Shown here piece by piece: positions 41,929 through 54,867 of a stretch of 64,000 bases of DNA. Source of the stretch: Pseudomonas silesiensis. Lineage in GTDB: Bacteria; Pseudomonadota; Gammaproteobacteria; Pseudomonadales; Pseudomonadaceae. Where the stretch lies: positions 868,001 through 932,000 of the forward strand of contig NZ_CP014870.1 in assembly GCF_001661075.1 (NCBI RefSeq), read 5' to 3'. Every line of letters begins with the position of its first letter. The stretch's first letter is position 1. Under the pieces are notes generated by a model, which worked only from the letters and a program-made list of their open reading frames with translations, did no database searches and was not told the DNA's origin. The position numbers were made by a program, and so were the translations under genes.

Positions 41929-41965
41929 AACGCCTGGTTCCTTGCGGAGCCGGGCGTTTTTTTAT
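41929..41965 (+). terminator. Intrinsic terminator of rplM-rpsI
   Basis: Stem AACGCCTGGTTC / GAGCCGGGCGTT with a six-base loop and a run of Ts. Confidence 0.92.
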
Positions 41966-42173
41966 GAGCGCGATTTATCCGGAAATTGTTCTGTGACAAC
42001 TTGCCACATCCGCAGAAGCCCTATACTGCAAGGCTTGGCAGTGAAGCCTCGCGGTAATTACCTTGTCAGAATTGGGGCTTTTCATTACCATTCGGCAAAA
42101 TTTTTATAAGTACATAGATTTACTTAGTAGATGCCTGATTTAACAGGCCACAAAGCTGATGGGAGAGGACTGA

Positions 42174-42767
42174 ATGAGCAATGACGGCGTGAATGCAGGC
42201 CGGCGTCGCTTCTTGGTAGCAGCCACATCCGTGGTGGGTGCTGCAGGAGCGGTGGGGGCTGCGGTCCCGTTCGTGGGGTCATGGTTTCCCAGTGCCAAGG
42301 CGAAAGCCGCAGGTGCACCGGTGAAGGTGAATGTCAGCAAAATCGAGCCAGGCCAGCAGATGATTGCTGAGTGGCGCGGTCAGCCGGTGTTCATCGTCCG
42401 CCGTACCGAGGAAATCCTGGGGAATCTGAAAAAGATCGAGGGTCAGTTGTCCGACCCGACCTCCAAGAACTCGACACAACCGACTTACGTCGACCCGGAA
42501 ACGCGTTCGATCAAGCCAGAGGTTCTGCTGCTGATCGGAATCTGCACGCACCTGGGTTGCTCGCCGACTTTCCGTCCGGAAGTGGCACCTGCAGATCTGG
42601 GCAAGGATTGGGTGGGGGGGTATTTCTGCCCTTGCCACGGTTCCCACTACGACCTGGCTGGCCGCGTCTACAAGTCGCAACCTGCGCCTTTGAACCTGCC
42701 AGTTCCCCCGCATTCCTATGAAACCGATGAGATTATTGTCATTGGCGTCGATACGGAGAACGCGTGA
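42174..42767 (+). CDS. petA: Ubiquinol-cytochrome c reductase Rieske iron-sulfur subunit
   Basis: Part of the cytochrome bc1 complex, carrying the 2Fe-2S cluster that accepts electrons from ubiquinol. The twin-arginine-like N-terminus RRRFLVAATSVVGAAGAVGA serves as export signal and membrane anchor. Cluster ligands are in C124-T-H126-L-G-C129 and C152-P-C154-H155. At 197 residues it has the usual size. Its stop codon overlaps the petB start (TGATG), so translation is coupled. Confidence 0.97.
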   Translation: MSNDGVNAGRRRFLVAATSVVGAAGAVGAAVPFVGSWFPSAKAKAAGAPVKVNVSKIEPGQQMIAEWRGQPVFIVRRTEEILGNLKKIEGQLSDPTSKNSTQPTYVDPETRSIKPEVLLLIGICTHLGCSPTFRPEVAPADLGKDWVGGYFCPCHGSHYDLAGRVYKSQPAPLNLPVPPHSYETDEIIVIGVDTENA

Positions 42768-43978
42768 TGAGCAAGTTCATGGATTGGGTTGATGCGCGCT
42801 TTCCCGCAACCAAAATGTGGGAAGACCATCTCAGCAAGTACTACGCTCCGAAGAATTTCAACTTCTTCTATTTCTTTGGCTCCCTCGCACTGCTCGTCCT
42901 GGTCAACCAGATCGTCACCGGTGTCTGGCTGACCATGAGCTACACCCCGTCGGCGGAAGAAGCCTTTGCCTCCGTTGAATACATCATGCGCGACGTCGAG
43001 TACGGCTCGATCCTGCGTATGCTGCATGCGGTCGGCGCTTCGATGTTCTTCATCGTGGTCTATCTGCACATGTTCCGTGGTTTGCTCTACGGGTCGTATC
43101 AGAAGCCGCGTGAGCTGGTGTGGGTCTTCGGCATGCTGATCTACCTGGCGCTGATGGCGGAAGCCTTCATGGGCTACCTGCTGCCGTGGGGTCAGATGTC
43201 CTACTGGGGTGCCCAGGTGATCATCTCGCTGTTCGGTGCGATTCCGCTCATCGGCGACGACCTGACCCAGTGGATCCGTGGTGACTACCTGATTTCGGGT
43301 ATTACCCTGAACCGCTTCTTCGCCTTGCACGTCGTGGCGTTGCCGATCGTGATTCTCGGTCTGGTGGTGCTGCACGTTCTGGCGCTGCACGAAGTCGGAT
43401 CGAACAACCCGGACGGTGTGGACATCAAGAAACACAAGGACGAAAACGGCGTACCGCTGGACGGCATTGCCTTCCACCCGTACTACACCGTGAAAGATAT
43501 CGTCGGCGTGGTGGTGTTCCTGTTCATCTTCTGCTCCATCGTGTTCTTCTTCCCGGAAATGGGCGGCTACTTCCTCGAGAAGCCGAACTTTGAAGTGGCG
43601 AACGCGTTCAAGACTCCAGAGCACATCGCTCCGGTCTGGTACTTCACACCGTTCTACGCGATTCTGCGGGCGGTTCCGGACAAGCTTCTTGGCGTAATCG
43701 CCATGGGTGCGGCCATCGCGGTGCTGTTCGTCCTGCCGTGGCTGGACCGCAGTCCGGTCAAGTCGATGCGCTACAAAGGCTGGCTGAGCAAGATCTGGCT
43801 GGTGGTGTTCTGCGTTTCGTTCGTGATCCTCGGCATCCTCGGTGTTCTGGCTCCGACGCCAGGGCGTACGTTGCTGTCGCAGGTCTGTACCTTCCTGTAC
43901 TTCGCCTACTTCATTCTGATGCCGTTCTACACCAGGCTCGAGAAGACCAAACCGGTTCCGGAAAGGGTGACTGGCTGA
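42767..43978 (+). CDS. petB: Cytochrome b of the bc1 complex
   Basis: The 403-residue membrane subunit binding two haems b and both quinone sites. About eight transmembrane helices; haem-ligand histidines in MLHAVGASMFFIVVYLHMF and FALHVVALPIVILGLVVLHV; Qo-site motif PEMGGY (bacterial version of PEWY). The ATG at 42767 shares its A with the petA stop. Overlaps petC in the same way. Confidence 0.97.
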   Translation: MSKFMDWVDARFPATKMWEDHLSKYYAPKNFNFFYFFGSLALLVLVNQIVTGVWLTMSYTPSAEEAFASVEYIMRDVEYGSILRMLHAVGASMFFIVVYLHMFRGLLYGSYQKPRELVWVFGMLIYLALMAEAFMGYLLPWGQMSYWGAQVIISLFGAIPLIGDDLTQWIRGDYLISGITLNRFFALHVVALPIVILGLVVLHVLALHEVGSNNPDGVDIKKHKDENGVPLDGIAFHPYYTVKDIVGVVVFLFIFCSIVFFFPEMGGYFLEKPNFEVANAFKTPEHIAPVWYFTPFYAILRAVPDKLLGVIAMGAAIAVLFVLPWLDRSPVKSMRYKGWLSKIWLVVFCVSFVILGILGVLAPTPGRTLLSQVCTFLYFAYFILMPFYTRLEKTKPVPERVTG

Positions 43979-44760
43979 TGAAAAAGCTATTTGCTGTACT
44001 GATTCTTGCTGCCATGCCTGTACTGTCCTTCGCGGCCGCACAAGGTGGTCCCGAGCTGGAAAAGGTCGACATCGACGTTTCCGACAAGGCCGCCATGCAG
44101 GATGGCGCCCGTACGTTCGCCAACTACTGCATGGGCTGCCACAGCGCCAAGTTCCAGCGTTACGAGCGTGTTGCCGATGACCTGGGCATTCCGCACGAGC
44201 TGATGCTCTCGAACCTGGTGTTCACGGGTGCCAAGATCGGCGACCACATGAGCATCGGCATGCAGCCGGCTGACGCCAAGACCTGGTTCGGTGCCGCGCC
44301 ACCCGACCTGACCCTGGTGGCTCGTGTCCGTGGTACCGACTGGCTCTACGGTTACCTGAAATCGTTCTATGAAGATCCGTCGCGTCCTTGGGGTGTGAAC
44401 AACAAGGTGTTCCCGAACGTCGGGATGCCTAACGTTCTGGTCGGTCTGCAAGGTCGTCAGGTCGTCGGCTGCAAACAGGTTCAGATCGTCGAGGACGGCA
44501 AGAAGCAATATGATCCGCTGACCGGTACGCCGCTGACTCATGAAGCGTGCGATCAGCTGACCATCGTGCCGAAAAGCGGTGCTTTGACCGAAGAGCAGTT
44601 CGATGAGAAGGTCAAGAATCTGGTAACCTTCCTCGCTTACTCGGCTAACCCGGTTAAGCTGCAACATCAGCGCATCGGTACGTACGTATTGCTGTACCTG
44701 GCGTTCTTCTTCGTATTCGCCTATTTGCTCAAGCGTGAGTACTGGAAAGACGTGCACTGA
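43978..44760 (+). CDS. petC: Cytochrome c1 of the bc1 complex
   Basis: Periplasm-facing haem c subunit of 260 residues. The signal peptide is MKKLFAVLILAAMPVLSFAA; the haem motif is C51-M-G-C54-H55; the C-terminal anchor helix is LLYLAFFFVFAYLL. It passes electrons from the Rieske protein to soluble cytochrome c. The ATG overlaps the petB stop. The operon ends at a large hairpin. Confidence 0.97.
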   Translation: MKKLFAVLILAAMPVLSFAAAQGGPELEKVDIDVSDKAAMQDGARTFANYCMGCHSAKFQRYERVADDLGIPHELMLSNLVFTGAKIGDHMSIGMQPADAKTWFGAAPPDLTLVARVRGTDWLYGYLKSFYEDPSRPWGVNNKVFPNVGMPNVLVGLQGRQVVGCKQVQIVEDGKKQYDPLTGTPLTHEACDQLTIVPKSGALTEEQFDEKVKNLVTFLAYSANPVKLQHQRIGTYVLLYLAFFFVFAYLLKREYWKDVH

Positions 44761-44789
44761 TCAAGCTTCAAGCAATTGCTGTTAATCGC

Positions 44790-44873
44790 GCGCGCCCAAG
44801 GGCGTCTCTGAAAGTGTAACGAGCCTGGTGATCCAGGCGTTACGGGAGGCGCCCTCTGGGCGCGCTCGTTTTT
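44790..44873 (+). terminator. Large compound hairpin after petC
   Basis: Outer arms GCGCGCCC and GGGCGCGC enclose a second hairpin (GTAACG...CCTGG / CCAGGCGTTAC), and the outer stem is followed by TCGTTTTT. It probably ends the pet operon; part of it could also serve as the sspA leader. Confidence 0.7.
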
Positions 44874-44910
44874 CCGCTTCCGATAATTTCAACAAGCGAG
44901 GAGGACCGCC

Positions 44911-45528
44911 ATGGGCGTGACCAATCGGTTGGCCTGTTACTCCGACCCCGCCGACCACTATTCCCACCGAGTGCGTATCGTACTTGCAGAGAAGGGTGTC
45001 AGCGCAGAGATCATTTACGTGGAAGCTGGTCGCCAGCCGCCTAAACTGATTGAAGTGAACCCTTACGGCAGCCTGCCCACCCTGGTCGATCGTGACCTGG
45101 CGTTGTGGGAGTCGACCGTGGTGATGGAATATCTGGATGAGCGTTACCCGCACCCGCCGTTACTGCCGGTTTATCCCGTAGCGCGTGCCAACAGCCGTCT
45201 GCTGATTCATCGCATTCAGCGTGACTGGTGTGGTCTGGTGGATCTGATCCTGGATTCCCGGTCCAAGGAAGCGGCCCGTGTCGTGGCTCGTAAAGAGTTG
45301 CGCGAAAGCCTGACCGGCGTGTCGCCATTGTTCGCCGACAAGCCGTTCTTCCTCAGCGAGGAACAAAGTCTGGTGGATTGCTGCCTATTGCCAATACTCT
45401 GGCGATTGCCGATTCTGGGCATTGAACTGCCGCGGCCTGCCAAGCCGCTGCTTGATTACATGGAGCGCTCGTTTGCGCGTGAGGCATTCCAGGCGAGTCT
45501 GTCTGGTGTCGAACGCGATATGCGCTAA
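44911..45528 (+). CDS. sspA: Stringent starvation protein A
   Basis: GST-fold, RNA polymerase-associated protein of 205 residues ([20 protein letters not shown]). In E. coli it is induced in starvation and affects acid tolerance and phage gene expression; in Pseudomonas it is linked to virulence regulation. The GST fold is without glutathione activity. Good ribosome site AGCGAGGAGG. The sspB gene follows 16 bases later in the same operon. Confidence 0.95.
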   Translation: MGVTNRLACYSDPADHYSHRVRIVLAEKGVSAEIIYVEAGRQPPKLIEVNPYGSLPTLVDRDLALWESTVVMEYLDERYPHPPLLPVYPVARANSRLLIHRIQRDWCGLVDLILDSRSKEAARVVARKELRESLTGVSPLFADKPFFLSEEQSLVDCCLLPILWRLPILGIELPRPAKPLLDYMERSFAREAFQASLSGVERDMR

Positions 45529-45544
45529 GGCTTAAGGAGCCGCT

Positions 45545-45958
45545 ATGAACTCCAGTCGACCTTATCTGGTCCGTGCGCTCTACGAGTGGATTGTGGACAA
45601 CGATTGCACCCCGCACATGCTGGTCAATTCCGAATATCCATCGGTGCAGGTGCCTCAGGGTTTTGCCAGTGACGGACAAATTGTCCTGAATGTATCGCCG
45701 GCGGCCGTGCGTCATCTGCACATGGATAACGAGGCGGTCAGCTTCGAAGGGCGCTTCGGTGGCGTGCCGCATACGCTGTACGTGCCTATCGCATCGATCC
45801 TGGGCATTTATGCCCGTGAGAACGGCCAGGGCATGGTGTTCGATCTGGAATCGCCCATGGATGGCGAGGATGAGATCGAGCCGGATGATGATATTCCGCC
45901 ACCCGACAGTGAGCCGCCGCGTCCCAGCGGTCGACCGAGTTTGAAGGTGGTGAAGTAA
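45545..45958 (+). CDS. sspB: ClpXP protease specificity-enhancing factor SspB
   Basis: Adaptor that binds ssrA-tagged proteins and delivers them to ClpXP. The 137-residue protein has the SspB substrate-binding domain (residues about 1-110), an acidic proline-rich linker (DGEDEIEPDDDIPPPDSEPP), and the C-terminal ClpX-docking peptide GRPSLKVVK. Follows sspA; a terminator sits immediately after the stop. Confidence 0.96.
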   Translation: MNSSRPYLVRALYEWIVDNDCTPHMLVNSEYPSVQVPQGFASDGQIVLNVSPAAVRHLHMDNEAVSFEGRFGGVPHTLYVPIASILGIYARENGQGMVFDLESPMDGEDEIEPDDDIPPPDSEPPRPSGRPSLKVVK

Positions 45959-45990
45959 TAAAAAGGCGATCCGAATGGATCGCCTTTTTT
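45959..45990 (+). terminator. Intrinsic terminator of sspAB
   Basis: Stem AAAAAGGCGATCC / GGATCGCCTTTTTT, starting one base after the sspB stop. Confidence 0.92.
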
Positions 45991-45999
45991 ATTACTTCC

Positions 46000-46118
46000 G
46001 TAGGAGCCAGGCTTGCCGGCGAAGGGGCCCTCAAGGACGCCTTCGCCGGCAAGCCTGGCTCCTACAGGTCGACGGCGATCTCAAGGACGCCATCGCCGGC
46101 AAGCCTGGCTCCTACAGG
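46000..46118. repeat. REP array with 50-base tandem duplication
   Basis: One forward unit (GTAGGAGCCAGGCTTGCCGG) is followed by two reverse units. The stretch TCAAGGACGCC(T/A)TCGCCGG... recurs at 46031 and 46081 with an exact 50-base period and one mismatch over 38 bases, consistent with a recent tandem duplication. Confidence 0.88.
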
Positions 46119-46124
46119 GGGGGG

Positions 46125-47759
<1,635 letters not shown>

Positions 47760-47760
<1 letters not shown>

Positions 47761-49571
47761 CAGCGTTGGGTGTCCGGCAGGCGTTGAACCTGGCCATTGA
47801 CGAACTGGGCCCATGGCAACTGGCGCACTACACGCTGGTTTTGCGTCATGCCCAGGCTGCCCGACTGACCTTCGATACGGCTCTCCGGCAAAGCCTTGAG
47901 TTGCCCCAGGCGTGGCGCCAGGCGATAAGCGTCGACGCCCATCGCATACAGGCGACCCAGGCTGCCGCCGGCTTGTGGCCATTGAGCGGTCACCTGGCGG
48001 CGCAGTGGATCGTTGGCGTCCAGCAACCAGGGCGTTTCGCAGAAGCGCACGCCATTCATGTCGTTGTACTGGTTCTGGTCGCCGCTGGCGCTGAACACGT
48101 GGGAGGTGGCATAGACCGGCACGTCACCCGCGTATTGGAAGTTCAGGGTCGGCTTGATCTGCTGGGCTTGCTGAGGCGTTGCCGCGAGGAAGATGAACTC
48201 GATGTCCTGGCGACGCGAAGGCTGGGCAGCGACCTGTCCGCCAACGGTGCTCTGCAGGCTCTTGGCGCGACCTTCGCTCTGGCGCAGCTGGAACATGTCG
48301 GCAATCTGCTGGGCCAGCTGCACGGGCTGATCGACGCGCTCGGTCGCGACGATGCTGCCGCCGTTGGCCTGCCAGTCTTGACTGAAAGCCCTCATGACAC
48401 GATCGCCCCATTCGCCTTTCGGCACCATGATGGCGGCGCGATGCAGGCCATCGGCGCGCGCGCGACGGGATACTTCCCGGGCTTCGTCTTCGGCAGCCAG
48501 GCCGAACTGGTACAGTTGTGCCGGACCTTGTTCGCCTTCGCTGTAGTTCAGCGCCAGGGTGGTGATCGGCAGTTGCGGGCGAGCGCTGAGCTGTTTGACC
48601 AGCGGTTTCTCCAGCGGGCCGACGACCAGTTGCACGCCGTCGGCCTGGGCCTTGCGATAAAAATCATCCAGGGACGTCAGGCGCGAGCTGTCGTAGAACT
48701 CGATGGCCGGTGGCTGTTGACCAGCCTGTTGCGCCTGGTAGTGAGCAGCCATGAATCCTTCGCGCAATGCTTTGCCGACCGAGGCCAGCGGGCCCTCCTG
48801 CGGCAGCAGCAGGGCGATCTTGCCCAAGGGCTGGCTGGCCAGTTCCTTGAGTTTGCTCAGCGGCAACGGCAGTTGAATGGCGGCGGGGTGCTTGGGGTTC
48901 TGGGCGCGCCAGTTGTCGATCGCGGCTTGCTGTTGTTCCAGGGTGCCGGCGGATTTTACCGCCAGGGCCAGGCTCATCCAGCCGCCGAGGTCATCGGTGG
49001 AGGTCGGCTGCAATTGATCGGTCGGCAGCGAGGCGATCAGCGTCCAGATCGCCTCGTGGTTCTTGCCGGCCGCTTCGCCTTCCAGCATCGGCGCGATGAA
49101 GATGCGCGCCCGTGCGGCGGCCAGGGTCTGGCCATCGGCTTCAAGGGCGCGGGCATGCACGGTGCCGGTGCGAACCTGCTGCTCGACCGGCAATTGCGCC
49201 AGGTGTTGCAGGCTTGGATGGCTCAGCGCCGTCAACGCCGCTTTCGGTTGATTGCGGGCCAGGGCCAGTTCAGCCGCCAGGGTGCTGGCGAAAACCTGCG
49301 GGCCAGGCTTGAGTTGCTCGACGGGCACTTGTTGCAGGATTTGCGCGGACTGGCCGGCGTTACCCTGGCGATAGGCCAGGTCTGCCGCATTCAGGCGCAG
49401 CAAGGCGGCTTTTTCCGGGTCTTTACTTTGAGCGGCCTGTTGGAGCAATTGCTCGATACTGGCATCAGGGGTCCGTGGAAGTTCGCCAAGGCTGGAGGAG
49501 GGCGAGCTGGCGCAAGCCGCCAGCAAGGCAGCGAGGCAGAGGGCAGTGAACAGCCGCAGGCAAGCGATCAT
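47760..49571 (-). CDS. lpoA: Penicillin-binding protein activator LpoA
   Basis: Outer-membrane lipoprotein of 603 residues that activates PBP1a for peptidoglycan synthesis. The signal peptide MIACLRLFTALCLAALLAAC ends in a lipobox with Cys20. An N-terminal TPR-like region and a C-terminal periplasmic-binding-like domain (LppC family; KIALLLPQEGPLASVGKALR) are visible. ATG 49571 with AGGA at seven bases is preferred over one 24 bases further upstream. Divergent from rsmI. Confidence 0.92.
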
Positions 49572-49780
49572 GTAGTGTTCCTGATACTCGATCAAATTAG
49601 CGTGGAATTGTACCCAAGCGCTGGCCGGGGCGCGATGTTACTGGCGTGAATCGATCAATTTAGCTCATGCAAATGTTGCAGTACGGCATAAAAGGCAGAA
49701 AAACCAGGGATGGCTTGCGCCTGTCGCGAACGTCGCTACGCGCTACAATGGCGGCTTTTACCGATCATGAGGTGTGCGCT

Positions 49781-50653
49781 TTGACTGCTCCAGGTGCTTT
49801 GAATTCCGCTGCCGGCTCGCTTTATGTGGTGGCGACGCCCATCGGCAACCTGGACGATATCAGTGCGCGGGCACTGAAAATCCTGCGCGAGGTGGCACTG
49901 ATTGCCGCCGAAGACACCCGCCACTCGCAGCGGTTGATGCAGCACTTCGGCATTCCCACACCGCTGGCGGCCTGCCATGAACATAACGAACGGGATGAAG
50001 GTAGCCGCTTTATTACCCGTCTGCTGGCCGGCGACGATGTGGCGTTGATCTCCGATGCGGGGACACCGCTGATTTCCGATCCGGGTTATCACCTGGTGCG
50101 TCAGGCCCGTGCCGCGGGCATCAATGTAGTGCCGGTGCCGGGTGCCTGCGCATTGATTGCAGCGTTGTCGGCGGCAGGCCTGCCGTCGGATCGTTTCATT
50201 TTCGAAGGCTTTCTCCCGGCCAAGGCCGTGGGGCGCCGTGCTCGCCTGGAGCAGGTAAAGGAAGAGCCGCGCACGCTGATTTTCTATGAGGCCCCGCACC
50301 GCATCCTTGAATGCCTGCAAGATATGGAGCTGGTCTTCGGGCCGGAGCGTCCGGCGTTGCTGGCGCGGGAACTGACCAAAACCTTTGAAACGCTCAAGGG
50401 CTTGCCGTTGGCCGAGCTTCGCGAGTTCGTCGAGTCGGACAGTAATCAGCAGCGCGGCGAGTGCGTCGTGTTGGTGGCGGGCTGGTCGGCGCCCGAAACC
50501 GAGGATGCCGTCAGTAGCGAAGCGATGCGTATCCTTAATCTGTTGCTCGAAGAAATGCCGCTCAAGCGTGCCGCCGCGTTGGCGGCGCAGATTACCGGCG
50601 AGCGCAAGAATGTGCTCTACCAGGTCGCGCTGGATAAGCAGAAGGGCGAGTAA
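49781..50653 (+). CDS. rsmI: 16S rRNA 2'-O-ribose methyltransferase RsmI
   Basis: SAM-dependent enzyme modifying C1402 of 16S rRNA in the decoding centre. The 290-residue protein has the tetrapyrrole-methylase-like motifs LYVVATPIGNLDDIS near the start and LISDAGTPLISDPGY. No ATG fits; TTG 49781 with GAGGTG upstream gives the usual (M)TAPGALNSAAG terminus, and GTG 49772 is an alternative. It is divergent from lpoA, as in most gammaproteobacteria. Confidence 0.93.
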   Translation: MTAPGALNSAAGSLYVVATPIGNLDDISARALKILREVALIAAEDTRHSQRLMQHFGIPTPLAACHEHNERDEGSRFITRLLAGDDVALISDAGTPLISDPGYHLVRQARAAGINVVPVPGACALIAALSAAGLPSDRFIFEGFLPAKAVGRRARLEQVKEEPRTLIFYEAPHRILECLQDMELVFGPERPALLARELTKTFETLKGLPLAELREFVESDSNQQRGECVVLVAGWSAPETEDAVSSEAMRILNLLLEEMPLKRAAALAAQITGERKNVLYQVALDKQKGE

Positions 50654-50690
50654 AACCCGACGCAAAGGCAGGGTCCAAGGCGTTTAGCGC

Positions 50691-50719
50691 TTGTTCTTCG
50701 GCCGCTCTACCGTTAACCT
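50691..50719 (+). promoter_or_regulatory. Putative rnpB promoter
   Basis: TTGTTC, a 17-base spacer and TAACCT; initiation about seven bases on would coincide with the RNA 5' end near 50727. Inferred from matrix-like resemblance. Confidence 0.6.
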
Positions 50720-50726
50720 TCGCGGC

Positions 50727-51080
50727 GGAGAGTCGATCGGACAGTCGCTGCCCTCTATGAAAATTAGGGGGGGGAGGAAAGTCCGGGCTCCATAGGGCGA
50801 AGTGCCAGGTAATGCCTGGGAGGCGTGAGCCTACGGAAAGTGCCACAGAAAATAACCGCCTAAGCGCTTCGGCGCCGGTAAGGGTGAAAAGGTGCGGTAA
50901 GAGCGCACCGCACGACTGGCAACAGTTCGTGGCTAGGTAAACCCCACTTGGAGCAAGACCAAATAGGGTCCCAAGGCGTGGCCCGCGCTGGGACCGGGTA
51001 GGTTGCTAAAGATGTCCAGTGATGGCCATCGTAGACGAATGACTGTTCAAGACAGAACCCGGCTTACAGATCGACTCTCC
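50727..51080 (+). ncRNA. rnpB: RNase P RNA (bacterial class A)
   Basis: Catalytic RNA of ribonuclease P, which matures tRNA 5' ends. Terminal helix P1 forms between GGAGAGTCGATC (50727-50738) and GATCGACTCTCC (51069-51080). The conserved GAGGAAAGTCCGGGCTCC, CAGTGATGGCCATCGTAGA-like and ACAGAACCCGGCTTACAG blocks are all readable. It ends at a T run (51083-51090) that acts as terminator. Boundaries are set by the P1 pairing. Confidence 0.97.
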
Positions 51081-51334
51081 ACCTTTTTTTCAGCCTCTGC
51101 TTAACTCATTGAGCAGGGGTGCTGTGATGGCAATTTCCCTCCTTTCACAATCGTCAGCAGAAGCACTTCTGTAATACCAAAAAAATCTTACTCTTAACAA
51201 AATACTTTAACTTCCGAGCCCAGGCTTCTGTTCTGGCTCAAGTTATTGGTTAGCTTCACCTGCCGGATCCCCGTAGCCCCCTCCTTTATGCCCCTAAATC
51301 CAAGTTCTGTAAGGGTTTTCCTTTGATGTGCGCC

Positions 51335-51364
51335 TTGACGGTGCGGTAGCCGCATTCCTATAGT
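51335..51364 (+). promoter_or_regulatory. Putative sigma70 promoter of the dcw cluster
   Basis: TTGACG (51335-51340), an 18-base spacer and TATAGT (51359-51364). Near-consensus, just upstream of MraZ boxes and 75 bases from mraZ. Confidence 0.8.
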
Positions 51365-51370
51365 GTGCGC

Positions 51371-51400
51371 AAGTGGCGGAAAGTGGCACGAAGTGGGTTT
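51371..51400 (+). promoter_or_regulatory. MraZ operator: three direct repeats
   Basis: AAGTGGCGGA, AAGTGGCACG and AAGTGGGTTT lie head to tail with an exact 10-base period. MraZ binds such TGGG/TGGC repeats and represses its own operon. They lie just downstream of the predicted start site. Confidence 0.85.
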
Positions 51401-51438
51401 TTTGAGCTAAAACCGCTAGAATTTGGAGAAACGCTGTC

Positions 51439-51894
51439 GTGTTTCGCGGAGCTAATGCAATCAGTCTTGATGCAAAGGGCCGTCTCGCTATGCCGAGCCG
51501 GTACCGTGACGAGCTGGTTTCGCGCAGTTCCGGTCAATTGATCGTCACGATCGATGCCGTTGATCCATGTCTGTGTGTTTATCCCCTCGATGAGTGGGAA
51601 ATCATTGAAACCAAATTGCGCGCATTGCCTTCGCTCCGCGAAGAGAACCGCCGTCTGCAGCGTTTATTGATTGGTAATGCCGTCGATCTCGAGCTCGATG
51701 GCAGTGGTCGTTTTCTGGTTCCGCCGCGTCTTCGTGAATATGCCAGGTTGGATAAGCGCGCGATGTTGGTAGGCCAACTGAACAAGTTCCAATTGTGGGA
51801 CGAGGATGCCTGGGACGCGGTTTCTGCCGCTGACCTGGCTGCTATTCAACAACCGGGCTCCATGCCTGATGAACTGCGTGATTTGATCCTGTGA
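51439..51894 (+). CDS. mraZ: Transcriptional regulator MraZ
   Basis: A 151-residue ring-forming DNA-binding protein with two AbrB-like swapped-hairpin domains ([15 protein letters not shown] and [18 protein letters not shown]). It starts with GTG after TTTGGAGA. It controls the division and cell-wall cluster that it heads. The stop overlaps the rsmH GTG start (GTGA). Confidence 0.96.
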   Translation: MFRGANAISLDAKGRLAMPSRYRDELVSRSSGQLIVTIDAVDPCLCVYPLDEWEIIETKLRALPSLREENRRLQRLLIGNAVDLELDGSGRFLVPPRLREYARLDKRAMLVGQLNKFQLWDEDAWDAVSAADLAAIQQPGSMPDELRDLIL

Positions 51895-52834
51895 CTATTG
51901 ATAGCGGCTTTAACCACATCACCGTACTGCTTGACGAAGCCGTCGAGGCTCTCGCCGTACGACCTGATGGCTGCTATCTGGACGGTACGTTCGGACGCGG
52001 CGGACACAGCCGGTTGATCCTCAGCCAGCTCGGGCCGGATGGTCGGGTACTCGGGTTCGATAAAGATCCTCAAGCGATTGCCACCGGGCAAACGCTAGCG
52101 GCCGAAGACGGCCGCTTTGTCATTGTACAGCGTAGCTTTGCCGAGCTCGGTTCGGAAGTCGCCGAACGCGGCCTGACGGGCAAGGTCAGCGGCGTTCTGC
52201 TCGATCTGGGCGTGTCTTCGCCGCAACTCGACGACCCTGAGCGCGGCTTCAGTTTCCTCAACGATGGGCCGCTGGATATGCGCATGGACCCGTCCCGCGG
52301 GATCAGCGCTGCCGAATTCGTCAACACTGCGCCGGTGGAAGAAATTGCCCGGGTGTTCAAGGAGTACGGCGAAGAACGTTTCTCCGGTCGCATGGCCCGT
52401 GCCGTGGCCGAGCGTCGCGACATCAAGCCGTTCGAGCGCACTGGCGATCTGGCTGAAGTCCTGAAAGTCGCCAACCCGGCGTGGGAAAAGGGCAAGAACC
52501 CGGCGACCCGTGCGTTCCAGGGCCTGCGCATCCACGTCAACAACGAACTGGGCGATCTGGAGGCCGGTCTCGAAGCCGCCCTGGACTGCCTGGAAGTCGG
52601 CGGTCGTCTGGTGGTTATCAGCTTCCATTCGCTGGAAGACCGCATCGTCAAACTGTTCATGCGCAAACTGGTGAAAGGCGAAGCCGACAACCTGCCGCGC
52701 AACCTGCCAGTACGTCACGTCGCCTTCGAACCGAAAATCAAGGTCCATGGCAAGGCGCAGTCCGCCTCCGAGGCCGAACTCAAAGCCAACCCTCGTTCAC
52801 GCAGCGCCATCATGCGTGTCGCGGAGAAATTGCG

Positions 52835-52838
<4 letters not shown>
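51891..52838 (+). CDS. rsmH: 16S rRNA m4C1402 methyltransferase RsmH
   Basis: N4-methyltransferase of 315 residues acting on C1402 of 16S rRNA, the same nucleotide that RsmI methylates on the ribose. SAM motif [12 protein letters not shown]; later [14 protein letters not shown] and [13 protein letters not shown] start overlapping the mraZ stop by four bases. Part of the dcw cluster. Confidence 0.96.

Positions 52839-54866
<2,028 letters not shown>

Positions 54867-54867
<1 letters not shown>

Larger units (their letters stand above)
51081..51438. promoter_or_regulatory. Intergenic region between rnpB and mraZ
   Basis: No gene seen. Apart from the rnpB T run and the mraZ promoter/operators near its right end, the stretch is mostly AT-rich with no recognisable structure. 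Confidence 0.7.

Noticed and set aside
1823..46118. CRISPR array made of the recurring GTGGGAGCGAGC-type repeats
   Set aside because: The repeats are scattered, in inverted pairs, between different genes, with no regular spacers and no cas genes; they are REP elements.
46031..46118. Short CRISPR-like direct repeat with 50-base period
   Set aside because: Only two copies, and the repeat contains a REP core; a duplication is simpler.
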